A stretch of 64,000 nucleotides of DNA. It comes from Bacillota bacterium (lineage in GTDB: Bacteria; Bacillota; Clostridia; Acetivibrionales; DSM-1351). The notes beneath the pieces were generated by a model. That model was given only the letters and a program-made list of their open reading frames with translations. It did not search any database and was not told where the DNA came from. This document shows, one piece after another, positions 24,516-33,740 of the stretch (positions within the stretch are counted from its first letter, which is position 1; each line of letters begins with the position of its first letter). Where the stretch lies: contig JAEWCZ010000066.1 of NCBI GenBank assembly GCA_023390335.1, positions 496,001-560,000 on the forward strand. The letters are read 5' to 3'. The translations under genes were made by a program, and so were the position numbers.

Positions 24516-26267
24516 ATGTCAACTGTAAATATTACAATAGATGGTAAGAAACTTCAGGTTGAACAAGGCATAACAATTTTAGAGGCAGCCAGACAGGCTA
24601 GTATAAAGATACCTACACTTTGCTTCCTCAAGGATATCAATGAAATAGGTGCATGCAGAATGTGTCTGGTTGAAATAAAGGGTGCTAGAGCATTACAGGC
24701 ATCTTGTGTATATCCTGTTGCAGAAGGACTTGAAATTTATACTCAGAGTCCTGCTGTCAGAGAAGCAAGAAAGGTAACCTTGGAGCTTATCCTTTCCAAC
24801 CATGATAAAAAATGCCTTACCTGCGTTAGAAGTAAAAACTGTGAGCTTCAAAATTTAGCTGAAGAATTAAATATAAAAGATCTAAGATTTGAAGGTGATT
24901 CTACTAAGCTTCCTTTAGATGATTTTTCGCCTTCTATCGTAAGAGACCCAAATAAATGCGTACTGTGTAGACGTTGTGTAAGCATGTGTAAAAATGTTCA
25001 AACTGTTTCTGTTATCAGTGCAGCTGAGAGAGGCTTCAAATCAACGATATCCTGTGCTTTCGACAGGTCATTGGCAGAGGTACCATGTACAATGTGCGGA
25101 CAATGTATAAGTGTTTGTCCAGTTGGAGCTTTGAGAGAGAAGGATGATACTGAAAAGGTGTGGTCCGCACTGGCTGACAAGGAACTTCATGTTGTAGTAC
25201 AGACAGCTCCTGCTGTTCGTGTTGCTTTGGGAGAGGAGTTCGGACTTCCTATAGGAACAAGAGTTACTGGGAAAATGACTGCTGCTTTGAATCATCTGGG
25301 TTTTGCGAAGGTATTTGACACAGATACTGCTGCTGATCTTACAATAATGGAAGAAGGCACCGAACTGTTAAACAGAGTTAAAAACGGAGGAAAGCTTCCT
25401 GTTATAACTTCTTGTAGTCCGGGTTGGATAAAGTTCTGTGAACATAATTATCCGGAATTTCTTGAAAACCTATCATCCTGTAAATCACCACACCAAATGT
25501 TCGGTGCTGTGCTGAAAACCTACTATGCTGAAAAGATGGGTATTGACCCTAAAAAAATATTTGTAGTATCTGTAATGCCATGTACTGCAAAGAAATTTGA
25601 AGCACAAAGACCAGAGCTTTCCGCAACAGGTTTGCCGGATGTAGATGTAGTTATTACTACCAGAGAACTTGCAAGAATGATTAAAGAAGCAGGTATCGAC
25701 TTTAATAATCTAGAAGACAAGGATTTTGATGACCCAATGGGCAATGCAACCGGAGCAGCAGTAATATTCGGTGCAACCGGAGGTGTTATGGAAGCAGCTC
25801 TCAGAACAGTATCTGAAATAGTTGCCGGAAAATCCTTTGATGAAATTGAATATGCTGCTGTAAGAGGAATAGAAGGTATCAAAGAAGCAACAGTTACTAT
25901 AGGTGACATGCAAGTTAAAGCGGCTGTAGCAAATGGTCTTGGTAATGCTAGAAAGCTTCTTGACAGTATAAAAGCAGGAGAAGCATCCTATGACTTCGTT
26001 GAAATAATGGCCTGTCCGGGTGGTTGTGTAAACGGCGGAGGACAGCCAATACAGCCTTCATCAGTGAGAAGCTGGATTGACTTACGTACAGAACGTGCAA
26101 AGGCTATTTATGAAGAAGATGCAAGTCTCCCAATTAGAAAGTCACATGAAAACCCTGTAGTAAAAGAAATGTATGATAAATATTTCGGTGAGCCAGGAAG
26201 CCACAAGGCACATGAGATTTTACATACACATTATATTGTAAGGGAAAACTACCCTGTAAAAGAGTAA
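24516..26267 (+). CDS. hndD: [FeFe]-hydrogenase catalytic subunit (HndD/HydA type)
   Basis: The H2-producing catalytic subunit, 583 residues. It has an N-terminal [2Fe-2S] domain (CFLKDINEIGACRMCLVE), a His-ligated [4Fe-4S] region (HDKKCLTCVRSKNCELQ) and two [4Fe-4S] sites (CVLCRRCVSMC, CTMCGQCISVCPVGA). The H-cluster motifs are L1 TSCSPGWIKFCE, L2 MPCTAKKFEAQRPE and L3 EIMACPGGCVNGGGQP, all complete. It is fed electrons by the NuoE/NuoF-like subunits encoded upstream. The maturation genes hydE, hydF and hydG are not in this window. The operon ends at a terminator just behind. Confidence 0.97.
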   Translation: MSTVNITIDGKKLQVEQGITILEAARQASIKIPTLCFLKDINEIGACRMCLVEIKGARALQASCVYPVAEGLEIYTQSPAVREARKVTLELILSNHDKKCLTCVRSKNCELQNLAEELNIKDLRFEGDSTKLPLDDFSPSIVRDPNKCVLCRRCVSMCKNVQTVSVISAAERGFKSTISCAFDRSLAEVPCTMCGQCISVCPVGALREKDDTEKVWSALADKELHVVVQTAPAVRVALGEEFGLPIGTRVTGKMTAALNHLGFAKVFDTDTAADLTIMEEGTELLNRVKNGGKLPVITSCSPGWIKFCEHNYPEFLENLSSCKSPHQMFGAVLKTYYAEKMGIDPKKIFVVSVMPCTAKKFEAQRPELSATGLPDVDVVITTRELARMIKEAGIDFNNLEDKDFDDPMGNATGAAVIFGATGGVMEAALRTVSEIVAGKSFDEIEYAAVRGIEGIKEATVTIGDMQVKAAVANGLGNARKLLDSIKAGEASYDFVEIMACPGGCVNGGGQPIQPSSVRSWIDLRTERAKAIYEEDASLPIRKSHENPVVKEMYDKYFGEPGSHKAHEILHTHYIVRENYPVKE

Positions 26268-26298
26268 CAATTTTAATAATAAAAATTAAAGCAAAACC

Positions 26299-26335
26299 AA
26301 AAGCAGAATTCAATTAATGAATTCTGCTTTTATTA
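26299..26335 (+). terminator. Intrinsic terminator of the hydrogenase operon
   Basis: AAAAGCAGAATTCA and TGAATTCTGCTTTT form a perfect 14-bp stem around ATTAA, followed by a T-rich tail. Confidence 0.85.
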
Positions 26336-26364
26336 TTGACAAAAAATATAATTAGCTGTAAGAT
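26336..26364 (+). promoter_or_regulatory. Predicted promoter of the DUF6323/DUF6179 pair
   Basis: TTGACA, 17 bases, TAAGAT. A TATAAT lies 5 bases further on at poor spacing. Confidence 0.45.
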
Positions 26365-26462
26365 ATAATGTGGAATATGTAATAAAATTATAGCTACTCA
26401 ATTATACTATATCACAAAATAGGTTGACTGTCAAGAGCTTTTTTAATAAAAGGAGGATTTTT

Positions 26463-26939
26463 ATGAAAGATTTTTTACAAATCCAAAAACTATTATCTCA
26501 GAACGAGTCTGATATTAATCAAATTGAAAAGTGCAATGAATTTTCATCAAAATTTGGCCTAGTGCTTACAAATTCACAAATTAAAACTCTTTCAGAAGAG
26601 AGATATAATACGCTAAAAAGGTATGGTCGTGTAGAACTGGGGAAGGGAATTATGGACAAACTGATCTTCGAGTTTTGTGATTCGCCATTTATATGGCAGG
26701 AAAACTATATGGATACTTTGTCCGAATTACAGGATATTTTTTACTATTTTAAAAATGAATCTCTTGACGAATTTACAGACGATGAACTTATACGCTACAT
26801 GCGCAAGAGCTTTGATAATCAGTGTCAGGGTTCAATTGAGTACTTGAGGGAGACCAGCTTGGAAGATGTGTGCAGAAGTATAAGATACGGACAGGAGGCG
26901 TATAAGTATTTTGATTCTTACGATGATGAATTAGAATAA
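26463..26939 (+). CDS. DUF6323-like protein of unknown function
   Basis: A 158-residue acidic, mostly helical soluble protein. I associate it with DUF6323 from the overall pattern (SSKFGLVLTNSQIKTLSEER, RVELGKGIMDKLIFEFCDSP) and from its neighbour, but no function is known. AAAGGAGG lies 6 bases before the ATG, which decides the start over an earlier in-frame ATG. The next gene follows after 22 bases, so the two are co-transcribed and probably work together. Confidence 0.65.
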   Translation: MKDFLQIQKLLSQNESDINQIEKCNEFSSKFGLVLTNSQIKTLSEERYNTLKRYGRVELGKGIMDKLIFEFCDSPFIWQENYMDTLSELQDIFYYFKNESLDEFTDDELIRYMRKSFDNQCQGSIEYLRETSLEDVCRSIRYGQEAYKYFDSYDDELE

Positions 26940-26961
26940 ATGCAAAGGAGGACAAATTGTT

Positions 26962-28242
26962 ATGGATGCAATACAGAAATATCAGCATATACAAACTGTG
27001 AGGAGCGAGTACTTTCAGTCTCTTTTACAGGGTGCAGCAAAAGAGGGTATAATCAGTTCCGAGCAGGCAAAGAAAATTCAAATGGGGCTGCTAGGTCTGC
27101 TTTCCAGGCAAATAGAAAAGTATACTTTGGGAGAGAGTAGCTCTGTAACAGAGGAAAGTGCAGAAAGTCTGCTCAAATCAATTTGTTTCTCTATAAGTGT
27201 GGCATTAAAGTGTCAAGGAAATGTTGTTATTGCATCTGAATTGCTTGAACATGAGAGTGTTGAGGGATTATTTGAAAAAGGAAATGAGTTAATCAGATAT
27301 TATTTTGAGGATGCAAAAAGACTTTGGATAAAAATAAAGAAAGAAGGCCCCAAAATTAGTAATTTAGCCTACAACGATACTGTTTTCATTGGACTGAAGG
27401 AATTCTTTGATTGGTATGACTACAGGTTTTCTGCACACGAAATAAAGGGTAGCTTGGATTATCCTCTTTCTTATGACGAAATGGATTTAAAAGGCATTGA
27501 GTATATCCATGAATATGTAACCCACCTTGATATGGAAAATGCTTTCTGTTCCCCGTATGATGCACATAGCATCGAGTGCCTTATGAAGGGTTATAGTAAG
27601 AATTTCAGAGAAGATCCGCTAAATGTATTTGAATTGGTACTTACGAATTTAATTGGTAGGAGCATACTGGGTTATACCCTTGACAGATTGGATATAAGTG
27701 AAGAAGATAGGGTTTGGCTGTTGGTACAACTTAATAAAGTCGATGACACGGCACTTGTACAAAAAATGGAGCGGGCATTTTTTGAAGTATTGTCCTTTAT
27801 GAAAGTGGAATCAAAGGCTACTATTGAATATTTCAAAATAACTTTACAAAATATTATATCAAGAGTCAAACATAATATAGATCTGGGGAAGTTGGACAAA
27901 TTGTTTGTAACTCTATATGAAAAAGAAGATGAGAACTTAATATCGGGATATGTTGACGGTAATAAAATGGAAGACGAAGCTTTAAGAGTATTAATTGATG
28001 AAATGAAGGATTGCAGGTTTTTGGATGATAAGATTGCAATGGTTTTGCAAAATGTAAAAAGTCTGGATGATTTATCTGAGGTTCTTAATGAATGTTTCTT
28101 TGAAGGAGAATATGAAAGTGTGTTCAAACTCCTTGATAAACGAGAAATACAAGAACTGAAAAATAGGATTGTTGAAAATAAGACCGATTCTTCTTCCTTT
28201 TATGATTGGGAATGTGCATTTCTTAGATTTGCAGTGGACTAA
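26962..28242 (+). CDS. DUF6179-like protein of unknown function
   Basis: A 426-residue soluble, helix-rich protein with no signal peptide, membrane segment or catalytic motif that I recognise. The pattern EYFQSLLQGAAKEGIISSEQ and a central DYPLSYDEMDLKGIEYIHEY resemble the DUF6179 family, which occurs beside DUF6323. GGAGG lies 10 bases before the ATG. No terminator is clear behind it. Function unknown; the constant pairing suggests a two-protein complex (inference). Confidence 0.65.
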   Translation: MDAIQKYQHIQTVRSEYFQSLLQGAAKEGIISSEQAKKIQMGLLGLLSRQIEKYTLGESSSVTEESAESLLKSICFSISVALKCQGNVVIASELLEHESVEGLFEKGNELIRYYFEDAKRLWIKIKKEGPKISNLAYNDTVFIGLKEFFDWYDYRFSAHEIKGSLDYPLSYDEMDLKGIEYIHEYVTHLDMENAFCSPYDAHSIECLMKGYSKNFREDPLNVFELVLTNLIGRSILGYTLDRLDISEEDRVWLLVQLNKVDDTALVQKMERAFFEVLSFMKVESKATIEYFKITLQNIISRVKHNIDLGKLDKLFVTLYEKEDENLISGYVDGNKMEDEALRVLIDEMKDCRFLDDKIAMVLQNVKSLDDLSEVLNECFFEGEYESVFKLLDKREIQELKNRIVENKTDSSSFYDWECAFLRFAVD

Positions 28243-28378
28243 CAAGAGGTTTATTCACATTTACCTATATCACTTACTTATTTAATACATTTTTACCATG
28301 GATTACTAAATGAAGTAGTACTATAATTAATAAGTAAATTAATCCCAGTTCATGGAATTAGAAAGGTCATTAGTATAA

Positions 28379-29596
28379 ATGAGTATATTTTCAACTATTA
28401 AATTCGTGGTAGAGGCCCCATTTTCTCTGCTAAAGCCTTTATTTGAGCTTCAAGAACCCACAGGACCGTATAAGGTTGGTACCACTACGTATGATTGGAC
28501 AGATACGTCACGCCTGGAGGAGAAATGCAATGGAGATGCCAAACGGGAACTGATGGTACAGGTATGGTACCCGGCAGAAAATACAGAGAACTTAAAAAAA
28601 GCACCGTATTTAAAAGACACACCCGAAATCATTAGAGGTCTTGAAAAGTATTTTTTTATTAAACCTTTTCTGTTAAGAAGGCTAAAAGATGTACAAACCA
28701 ATTCATTTAGCAATTCAAAATTATCAAGTAAAATTGATAAGTACCCGGTATTGATATTTTCACATGGTATGGCAGGATTTAGAAATCAGAATACATTTCA
28801 GGCAGAAGAACTGGCAAGCCATGGTTATATAGTAGTTGCAGTTGACCATTCGTACTATGCAGCAGCAACAGTTTTTTCTGACGGCAGGGTTGCAGAGTCT
28901 ATAATAAGTACTGATGTAAAAAGCAATGATTTTACTTTGGAGTTTGGTGACAAGAATAACGAAACGTGGGTAAAAGACATTCAATTTGTTCTGGATAAGC
29001 TTGAAGAGATTAATAATAAGGGTAATGATAACCTTTTTTCAGGCAGGTTTGATATGGAGAAGATTGGCCTGTTCGGACATTCCTTCGGAGGAGCGACAGT
29101 AGCTCAGTTGCTTCTTAAGGACTCCAGAGTAAAAGCAGGCATTAACATGGATGGTGCTTTTTATGGCTCAGTTATCCCGGAGACAGGGATTGAAAAGCCG
29201 TTTTTATTAATGCTTTCGGAGCAGTATATGATGTCTACTGATTTAGAGAAACTTGAAAAGAAATTAAAAATGTTTGGAATAAAGGGTGAGAAACTTAAGC
29301 AGTATTTGGAATTGTATGCAGAGTACGAAAGAAGAAGAAAAAAAGCTATGGCTGGAGGAGCCTATTCCCTTATTATCAAAAAAACCACTCATTTAAGCTA
29401 CAGTGATATATATCTTTATACTCCGTTGATGGCCATAATACATAAACCGAAAAAAATACATAAAGTAATAAATGATTTATCACTTACTTTCTTTAATAAA
29501 TATTTGAAAGAGGAATCAACTGCTTCTTTGGAGAATGCAGCCCATAAATATAATAATGTAGAACTTGGTGAAACCAAAGAGAAATTAGTTTTTTGA
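28379..29596 (+). CDS. Alpha/beta hydrolase, PAF-acetylhydrolase-like (copy 1)
   Basis: A 405-residue lipase/esterase-like protein. The nucleophile elbow GLFGHSFGGAT gives Ser235. The oxyanion region is LIFSHGMAGFRNQN, and VKAGINMDGAF and KKTTHLSYSD likely supply the catalytic Asp and His. The N-terminal EPTGPYKVGTTTYDWTD and ELMVQVWYPAE segments are typical of plasma PAF-acetylhydrolase-like bacterial proteins. The N-terminus has only a weakly hydrophobic stretch and no clear signal peptide. The ribosome binding site is weak. It is a paralogue of the next gene, sharing most of its length, but lacks that protein's membrane domain. Confidence 0.85.
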   Translation: MSIFSTIKFVVEAPFSLLKPLFELQEPTGPYKVGTTTYDWTDTSRLEEKCNGDAKRELMVQVWYPAENTENLKKAPYLKDTPEIIRGLEKYFFIKPFLLRRLKDVQTNSFSNSKLSSKIDKYPVLIFSHGMAGFRNQNTFQAEELASHGYIVVAVDHSYYAAATVFSDGRVAESIISTDVKSNDFTLEFGDKNNETWVKDIQFVLDKLEEINNKGNDNLFSGRFDMEKIGLFGHSFGGATVAQLLLKDSRVKAGINMDGAFYGSVIPETGIEKPFLLMLSEQYMMSTDLEKLEKKLKMFGIKGEKLKQYLELYAEYERRRKKAMAGGAYSLIIKKTTHLSYSDIYLYTPLMAIIHKPKKIHKVINDLSLTFFNKYLKEESTASLENAAHKYNNVELGETKEKLVF

Positions 29597-29613
29597 ATAT
29601 AATGTACAAAACC

Positions 29614-29634
29614 GGTAGAGTTTAATACTCTGCC
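29614..29634 (+). other. Hairpin between the two hydrolase genes
   Basis: GGTAGAGT pairs with ACTCTGCC (one G-T pair) around TTAAT. Only TGTTTA follows, so it is at most a weak terminator. Confidence 0.35.
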
Positions 29635-29654
29635 TGTTTATAGGAGAACTTAAA

Positions 29655-31106
29655 ATGAGATTGTTTGAAATAGTACTTATTATTATTAACTTTTTTATGC
29701 TGGGATGGCTGTTATTTAGTAAAAAGAATAACAAGAAAATATCTTATATTTTATTTGGAATTTCATTTGTTATAACACTTATCCAAATAATTGTAGAAGG
29801 TTACCGAATTCAAATGTTACCGGCATACATCTGCCTCCTGCTAAATGTACTGATTTTCTTTCGTAAAGGTAAAAAGCTCAGAAAAATATGGAAAATTGTT
29901 CTTGCGTCAATATTTTCATTTCTATACTTAGTAATAGCTGTTGCACTTCCGGCACTATTGCCTGTTTTCTCTCTTGAAAAACCAACTGGGCCATTCCAAG
30001 TAGGCACAGTTACATATGATTGGACTGATGAGAAACGTATGGAAGAGGCAACGAAGGAACCTAATGATAAAAGAGAGCTGATGGTGCAGGTATGGTATCC
30101 TTCTGAAAAAACTGACAACTTGAAAAAGGCACCATATATAAAAGAGGTCTCGGAGGTAGCGAAAGGGCTTGAGAGGCAAATTGGTATACCTTCCTTACTA
30201 TTAAGCCACTTAAAGTATGTAAAAAGTAACTCATATTTAAATGGTAAGCTTTCCGCTAAACAACAGAAATTTCCACTTTTGATATTTTCCCACGGCTTTG
30301 GGTCTAACAGAAATATAAACACATTTGAAGTGGAAGAATTAGCAAGTCATGGTTATATTGTAGTTGGAATTGACCATACTTACGATGCAGCAGCTACAGT
30401 GTTTTCAAACGGAAGAGTTGCTCTATATAACAGTGATAATAAAAAAATGATAACTGAAGACGTTGAAAAAATGGATGGTCATAATGAAATATGGGTAAAA
30501 GATGTACAGTTTGTACTTAACAAAATAGAAGAGATTAATAAAAAGGATCCTCTTAATCATTTTACCGGAAGGATTGATTTGGATAAAATAGGTATGTTCG
30601 GACACTCCTATGGAGGTGCAACTGCAGGACAAATTGTTATGCGTGATTCAAGAGTTAAAGCCGGTATAAATATGGATGGTGCTTTTGCTGGTTCACCAAT
30701 TTCTGAAAAGGGGATAGGAAAGCCCTTCATGATGATGGACTCTGAGAATACTTTGAACACTTATAAAGGTGATTATACTTCTCTGAACAAAAGCGGAATA
30801 AAGGGTGATTTACGTAAGAAATACGAAGACTATTTTGCAAAAATGTATATTAAAAGAAATAATGCTATTGCAAACGGAGGGTATTCTCTCTTAATAAATA
30901 ACACGCAACATCTTAGCTATACCGATTCAAGTCTTATTGTTCCATTAATAGCTATTGGATATAATCCGTATGATGTACATAGAATAATAAATGATTTCAC
31001 TCTTACATTTTTTAACAAATATTTATTGGGAGATTCGTCTGCTTCCCTTGAAGATATCGCAAAGAAATATAAAAATATTGAGTTCAAGCAGACAAAACAT
31101 AACTAG
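29655..31106 (+). CDS. Membrane-anchored alpha/beta hydrolase, PAF-acetylhydrolase-like (copy 2)
   Basis: A 483-residue paralogue of the preceding hydrolase. The first 100 residues hold about four hydrophobic segments (LFEIVLIIINFFMLGWLLF, ISYILFGISFVITLIQIIV, LPAYICLLLNVLIFF, IVLASIFSFLYLVIAVALPA) that copy 1 lacks. The catalytic part aligns throughout: EKPTGPFQVGTVTYDWTD, LIFSHGFGSNRNINTFEVEE, nucleophile GMFGHSYGGAT (about Ser317), MDGAFAGSP and NNTQHLSYTD. It probably faces a lipid substrate at the membrane; the substrate is unknown. GGAG stands 9 bases before the ATG. Confidence 0.87.
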   Translation: MRLFEIVLIIINFFMLGWLLFSKKNNKKISYILFGISFVITLIQIIVEGYRIQMLPAYICLLLNVLIFFRKGKKLRKIWKIVLASIFSFLYLVIAVALPALLPVFSLEKPTGPFQVGTVTYDWTDEKRMEEATKEPNDKRELMVQVWYPSEKTDNLKKAPYIKEVSEVAKGLERQIGIPSLLLSHLKYVKSNSYLNGKLSAKQQKFPLLIFSHGFGSNRNINTFEVEELASHGYIVVGIDHTYDAAATVFSNGRVALYNSDNKKMITEDVEKMDGHNEIWVKDVQFVLNKIEEINKKDPLNHFTGRIDLDKIGMFGHSYGGATAGQIVMRDSRVKAGINMDGAFAGSPISEKGIGKPFMMMDSENTLNTYKGDYTSLNKSGIKGDLRKKYEDYFAKMYIKRNNAIANGGYSLLINNTQHLSYTDSSLIVPLIAIGYNPYDVHRIINDFTLTFFNKYLLGDSSASLEDIAKKYKNIEFKQTKHN

Positions 31107-31211
31107 AGTTATATACTTATGCCTAATTAATAAAAAATTAATACATTCTCTTCCCGGATAATATATAATAGATATTGTTTTACAATTATTAATCGGAAAG
31201 AGTGTTTACTA

Positions 31212-32975
31212 ATGAATTGGAAAAATACAATTATAAGCCTTACGCTGGCAGGCAGTTTTATTTTTACCATGAGTTCCTGTGCTTCAAAGCCTGTAAGCAG
31301 TGATGTATCAGAAGAAACTACACAAGTAGCTGCTAATGTATCACAAAAAATTGAAAATGAACTAAGTGATGAAATCCATATAGATCAGATAGGTTATAAG
31401 CTACTTTCAAAAAAAATAGCTGTTATTAAGGGACAATATAAAAAGTTTCAGGTGGTTGACAGTAAAACAGGTGTGGCAGTTTTAACAGGAGATCTGACTG
31501 GGAATCAAAAGGATGAATCCAGCGGAGATACTGTATGTTATGCGGACTTTAGCAAAATTACAGTACCTGGTAAATACTTTATCTCAATATCCGGATTAGG
31601 TAAATCGTATGACTTTTTAATTGATGATAATACATATACAAAGATTGGTGACACTATGCAAAAAGCACTGTATTATCAACGGTGCGGAACAGCACTTACA
31701 ACTGATTTTGCAGGCGAATATAGCCATGCGGTCTGCCACAAAGCATTAGCTAAGTTCTATAGCGATGAAACAAGGGAGATTGACGTAAGCGGAGGCTGGC
31801 ATGATGCAGGGGATTACGGAAGATATGTTGTACCCGCATCTGTGACAGCTGCAGGGTTACTTTTGGCTTACGAAATTTATCCACAAGCTTTTACTGATAC
31901 AACGCGTATTCCGGAAAGCGGTAATAAGATACCCGACATTCTTGATGAAGCAAAATACGGAATACAGTGGCTTCTCAAAATGCAAGATAGCGAGTCAGGT
32001 GGAGTATATCATAAGGTCACTTCAAGGGGATTCCCTGAAATGACAACAATGCCTGACAAAGATGTTGATGATCAGCTTGTAATGCCGATATCTACTAATG
32101 CTACTGCTGATTTTGCAGCAGTTACTGCAATGGCTTCAAGAATATATATGACTATAGATTCTGTATTTGCACAAAACTGTTTGCAGGCTTCCAAAAAAGC
32201 TTGGGAATGGCTTGAAAAAAACAAGGATTTCGTCGGTTTCAAGAATCCTTCGGATGTGGCATCAGGCGAATATGGAGACAGTTCAGGTAAGGATGAGAGA
32301 GCTTGGGCTGCTGCAGAACTTTTCAGAGCAACGGGAGACGAGAAATACAACGAATATTTTATAGATAATTTCCAAGTTGAGGGTTTTGGACTTGGATGGC
32401 AGAATGTAAGCGGATTTGCAGCAATTGCGTATATGTTTTCGGATGTATCACGAACCGATCAGAAAAAAGTCGATGAAATCAAAAAATCATGGATGGACAA
32501 AGCAGATATGTTTGCAGCTACTGGCAAAAAAGACGGATATCTGGTTGCAATGCATAAAATGGAATATAACTGGGGAAGTAACATGAACGTTGCAACACAT
32601 GCTATGCACTTGCTTATAGCAGACAGGCTTAAAACAGATGAAAAATACACACAGGCAGCCGAAGATTGTACTCATTATCTGTTGGGCAGAAATACACTTA
32701 ACCAGAGCTATATAACCGGTTTTGGTTCAAAGCAAGTTAATAAGCCGCATCATAGACCGTCGGCTGGAGATCTTGCATTAAAACCTGTTCCCGGATTTAT
32801 GGTAGGCGGGCCGGATTCTGTGCTTGAGGACGACGTAGCAAAAAGCAAACTGTCGGGAAAATCTCCTGCAGAGTGCTATATAGATGATGTTAATTCCTTT
32901 TCAACAAACGAGGTCGCTACCTATTGGAATTCATCGGCAATTTTTATTCTAGCTTATTTACACTCAAACAGATAA
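31212..32975 (+). CDS. Lipoprotein glycoside hydrolase family 9 (cellulase/glucanase-like)
   Basis: A surface-anchored beta-glucanase-like enzyme, 587 residues. The signal peptide ends in a lipobox (FTMSSC, Cys23). Residues about 50-140 are the N-terminal Ig-like CelD_N domain (IHIDQIGYKLLSKKIAVI). The GH9 (alpha/alpha)6 domain has the catalytic-base motif WHDAGDYGRYV (D198, D201), KPHHRPSAGD, and the acid Glu567 in NEVATYWNSSAIF. It has no dockerin and no CBM, so it is not cellulosomal. A lipid-anchored GH9 would act on oligosaccharides close to the cell (inference). Confidence 0.93.
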   Translation: MNWKNTIISLTLAGSFIFTMSSCASKPVSSDVSEETTQVAANVSQKIENELSDEIHIDQIGYKLLSKKIAVIKGQYKKFQVVDSKTGVAVLTGDLTGNQKDESSGDTVCYADFSKITVPGKYFISISGLGKSYDFLIDDNTYTKIGDTMQKALYYQRCGTALTTDFAGEYSHAVCHKALAKFYSDETREIDVSGGWHDAGDYGRYVVPASVTAAGLLLAYEIYPQAFTDTTRIPESGNKIPDILDEAKYGIQWLLKMQDSESGGVYHKVTSRGFPEMTTMPDKDVDDQLVMPISTNATADFAAVTAMASRIYMTIDSVFAQNCLQASKKAWEWLEKNKDFVGFKNPSDVASGEYGDSSGKDERAWAAAELFRATGDEKYNEYFIDNFQVEGFGLGWQNVSGFAAIAYMFSDVSRTDQKKVDEIKKSWMDKADMFAATGKKDGYLVAMHKMEYNWGSNMNVATHAMHLLIADRLKTDEKYTQAAEDCTHYLLGRNTLNQSYITGFGSKQVNKPHHRPSAGDLALKPVPGFMVGGPDSVLEDDVAKSKLSGKSPAECYIDDVNSFSTNEVATYWNSSAIFILAYLHSNR

Positions 32976-33072
32976 TGTAAAGCAGTATCAAATTAAGAAA
33001 AAAAGTCATAGTATATTGGTATTAGTATTTTAAAAAAAGATATATTATTAACATATTAAGGAGGCTGTAATT

Positions 33073-33660
33073 TTGGCAAAACAAGTTTGGAAACCATCTA
33101 CCATGTTGAATCCTGTTCCGGTTGTAATGGTATCATGTACGGATAAAGAAGGAAAGCCTAATATAATTACTCTTGCCTGGACGGGGACAATCAACTCTGA
33201 CCCTCCTATGGTCTCGATATCTGTAAGAAAAGAACGGTATTCCTATGAACTTATAAAAGAAAAAGGTGAATTTGTTATTAATCTTCCCACAAAAAAACTT
33301 ACTTTTGCAACTGATTATTGCGGTGTTAAGTCGGGTAGAGATATTAACAAATTCGAAGAAATGAAATTGACAGCTGAGGCTGCTTCAAAAGTACAAGTTC
33401 CACTTATAAAGGAATGTCCTTTAAATCTGGAATGTGTTGTAAAACAGTCCATAGAGCTGGGTTCACATGTTTTGTTTCTGGCTGAAGTCGTAGCTACAAA
33501 TGTTGAAGAAACATTGTTGGATGAAAAGGGTAAACTGGATTTGAAAAAAGCTGAATTGATATGTTATTCACACGGTGAGTACTACCCTCTTGGAAATTCG
33601 TTGGGTTACTTCGGATATTCTGTAACTAAGAGGAAGAATCTTAAGAGAAATCAAAAGTAG
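33073..33660 (+). CDS. Flavin reductase family protein
   Basis: A 195-residue FMN-binding split-barrel protein. N-terminal NPVPVVMVSCTDKEGKPNII, SVRKERYSYELIKEKGEFVI and the C-terminal SHGEYYPLGNSLGYFGYS are typical of flavin reductase-like domains that bind FMN and pass electrons to partner proteins. The TTG start is set by TAAGGAGG 8-9 bases upstream. A terminator shared with pflB lies behind it. The partner is unknown. Confidence 0.88.
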   Translation: MAKQVWKPSTMLNPVPVVMVSCTDKEGKPNIITLAWTGTINSDPPMVSISVRKERYSYELIKEKGEFVINLPTKKLTFATDYCGVKSGRDINKFEEMKLTAEAASKVQVPLIKECPLNLECVVKQSIELGSHVLFLAEVVATNVEETLLDEKGKLDLKKAELICYSHGEYYPLGNSLGYFGYSVTKRKNLKRNQK

Positions 33661-33678
33661 ATTTTAGTTGAAGTAAAC

Positions 33679-33730
33679 AAAGCCTTATCAAGAGAAACCA
33701 GAATTGTGGCTTTTCTTGATAAGGCTTTTT
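33679..33730. terminator. Long bidirectional terminator between flavin reductase and pflB
   Basis: AAAGCCTTATCAAGA and TCTTGATAAGGCTTT pair perfectly and the stem continues inward through GAAACCA/TGGCTTTTC with minor mismatches. T tracts exist on both strands. Confidence 0.85.
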
Positions 33731-33740
33731 CATTATATTT

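Noticed and set aside
26940..27140. Small frame starting right after the DUF6323 gene
   Set aside because: It overlaps the DUF6179 gene in another frame and its ATG lies before the only ribosome binding site.
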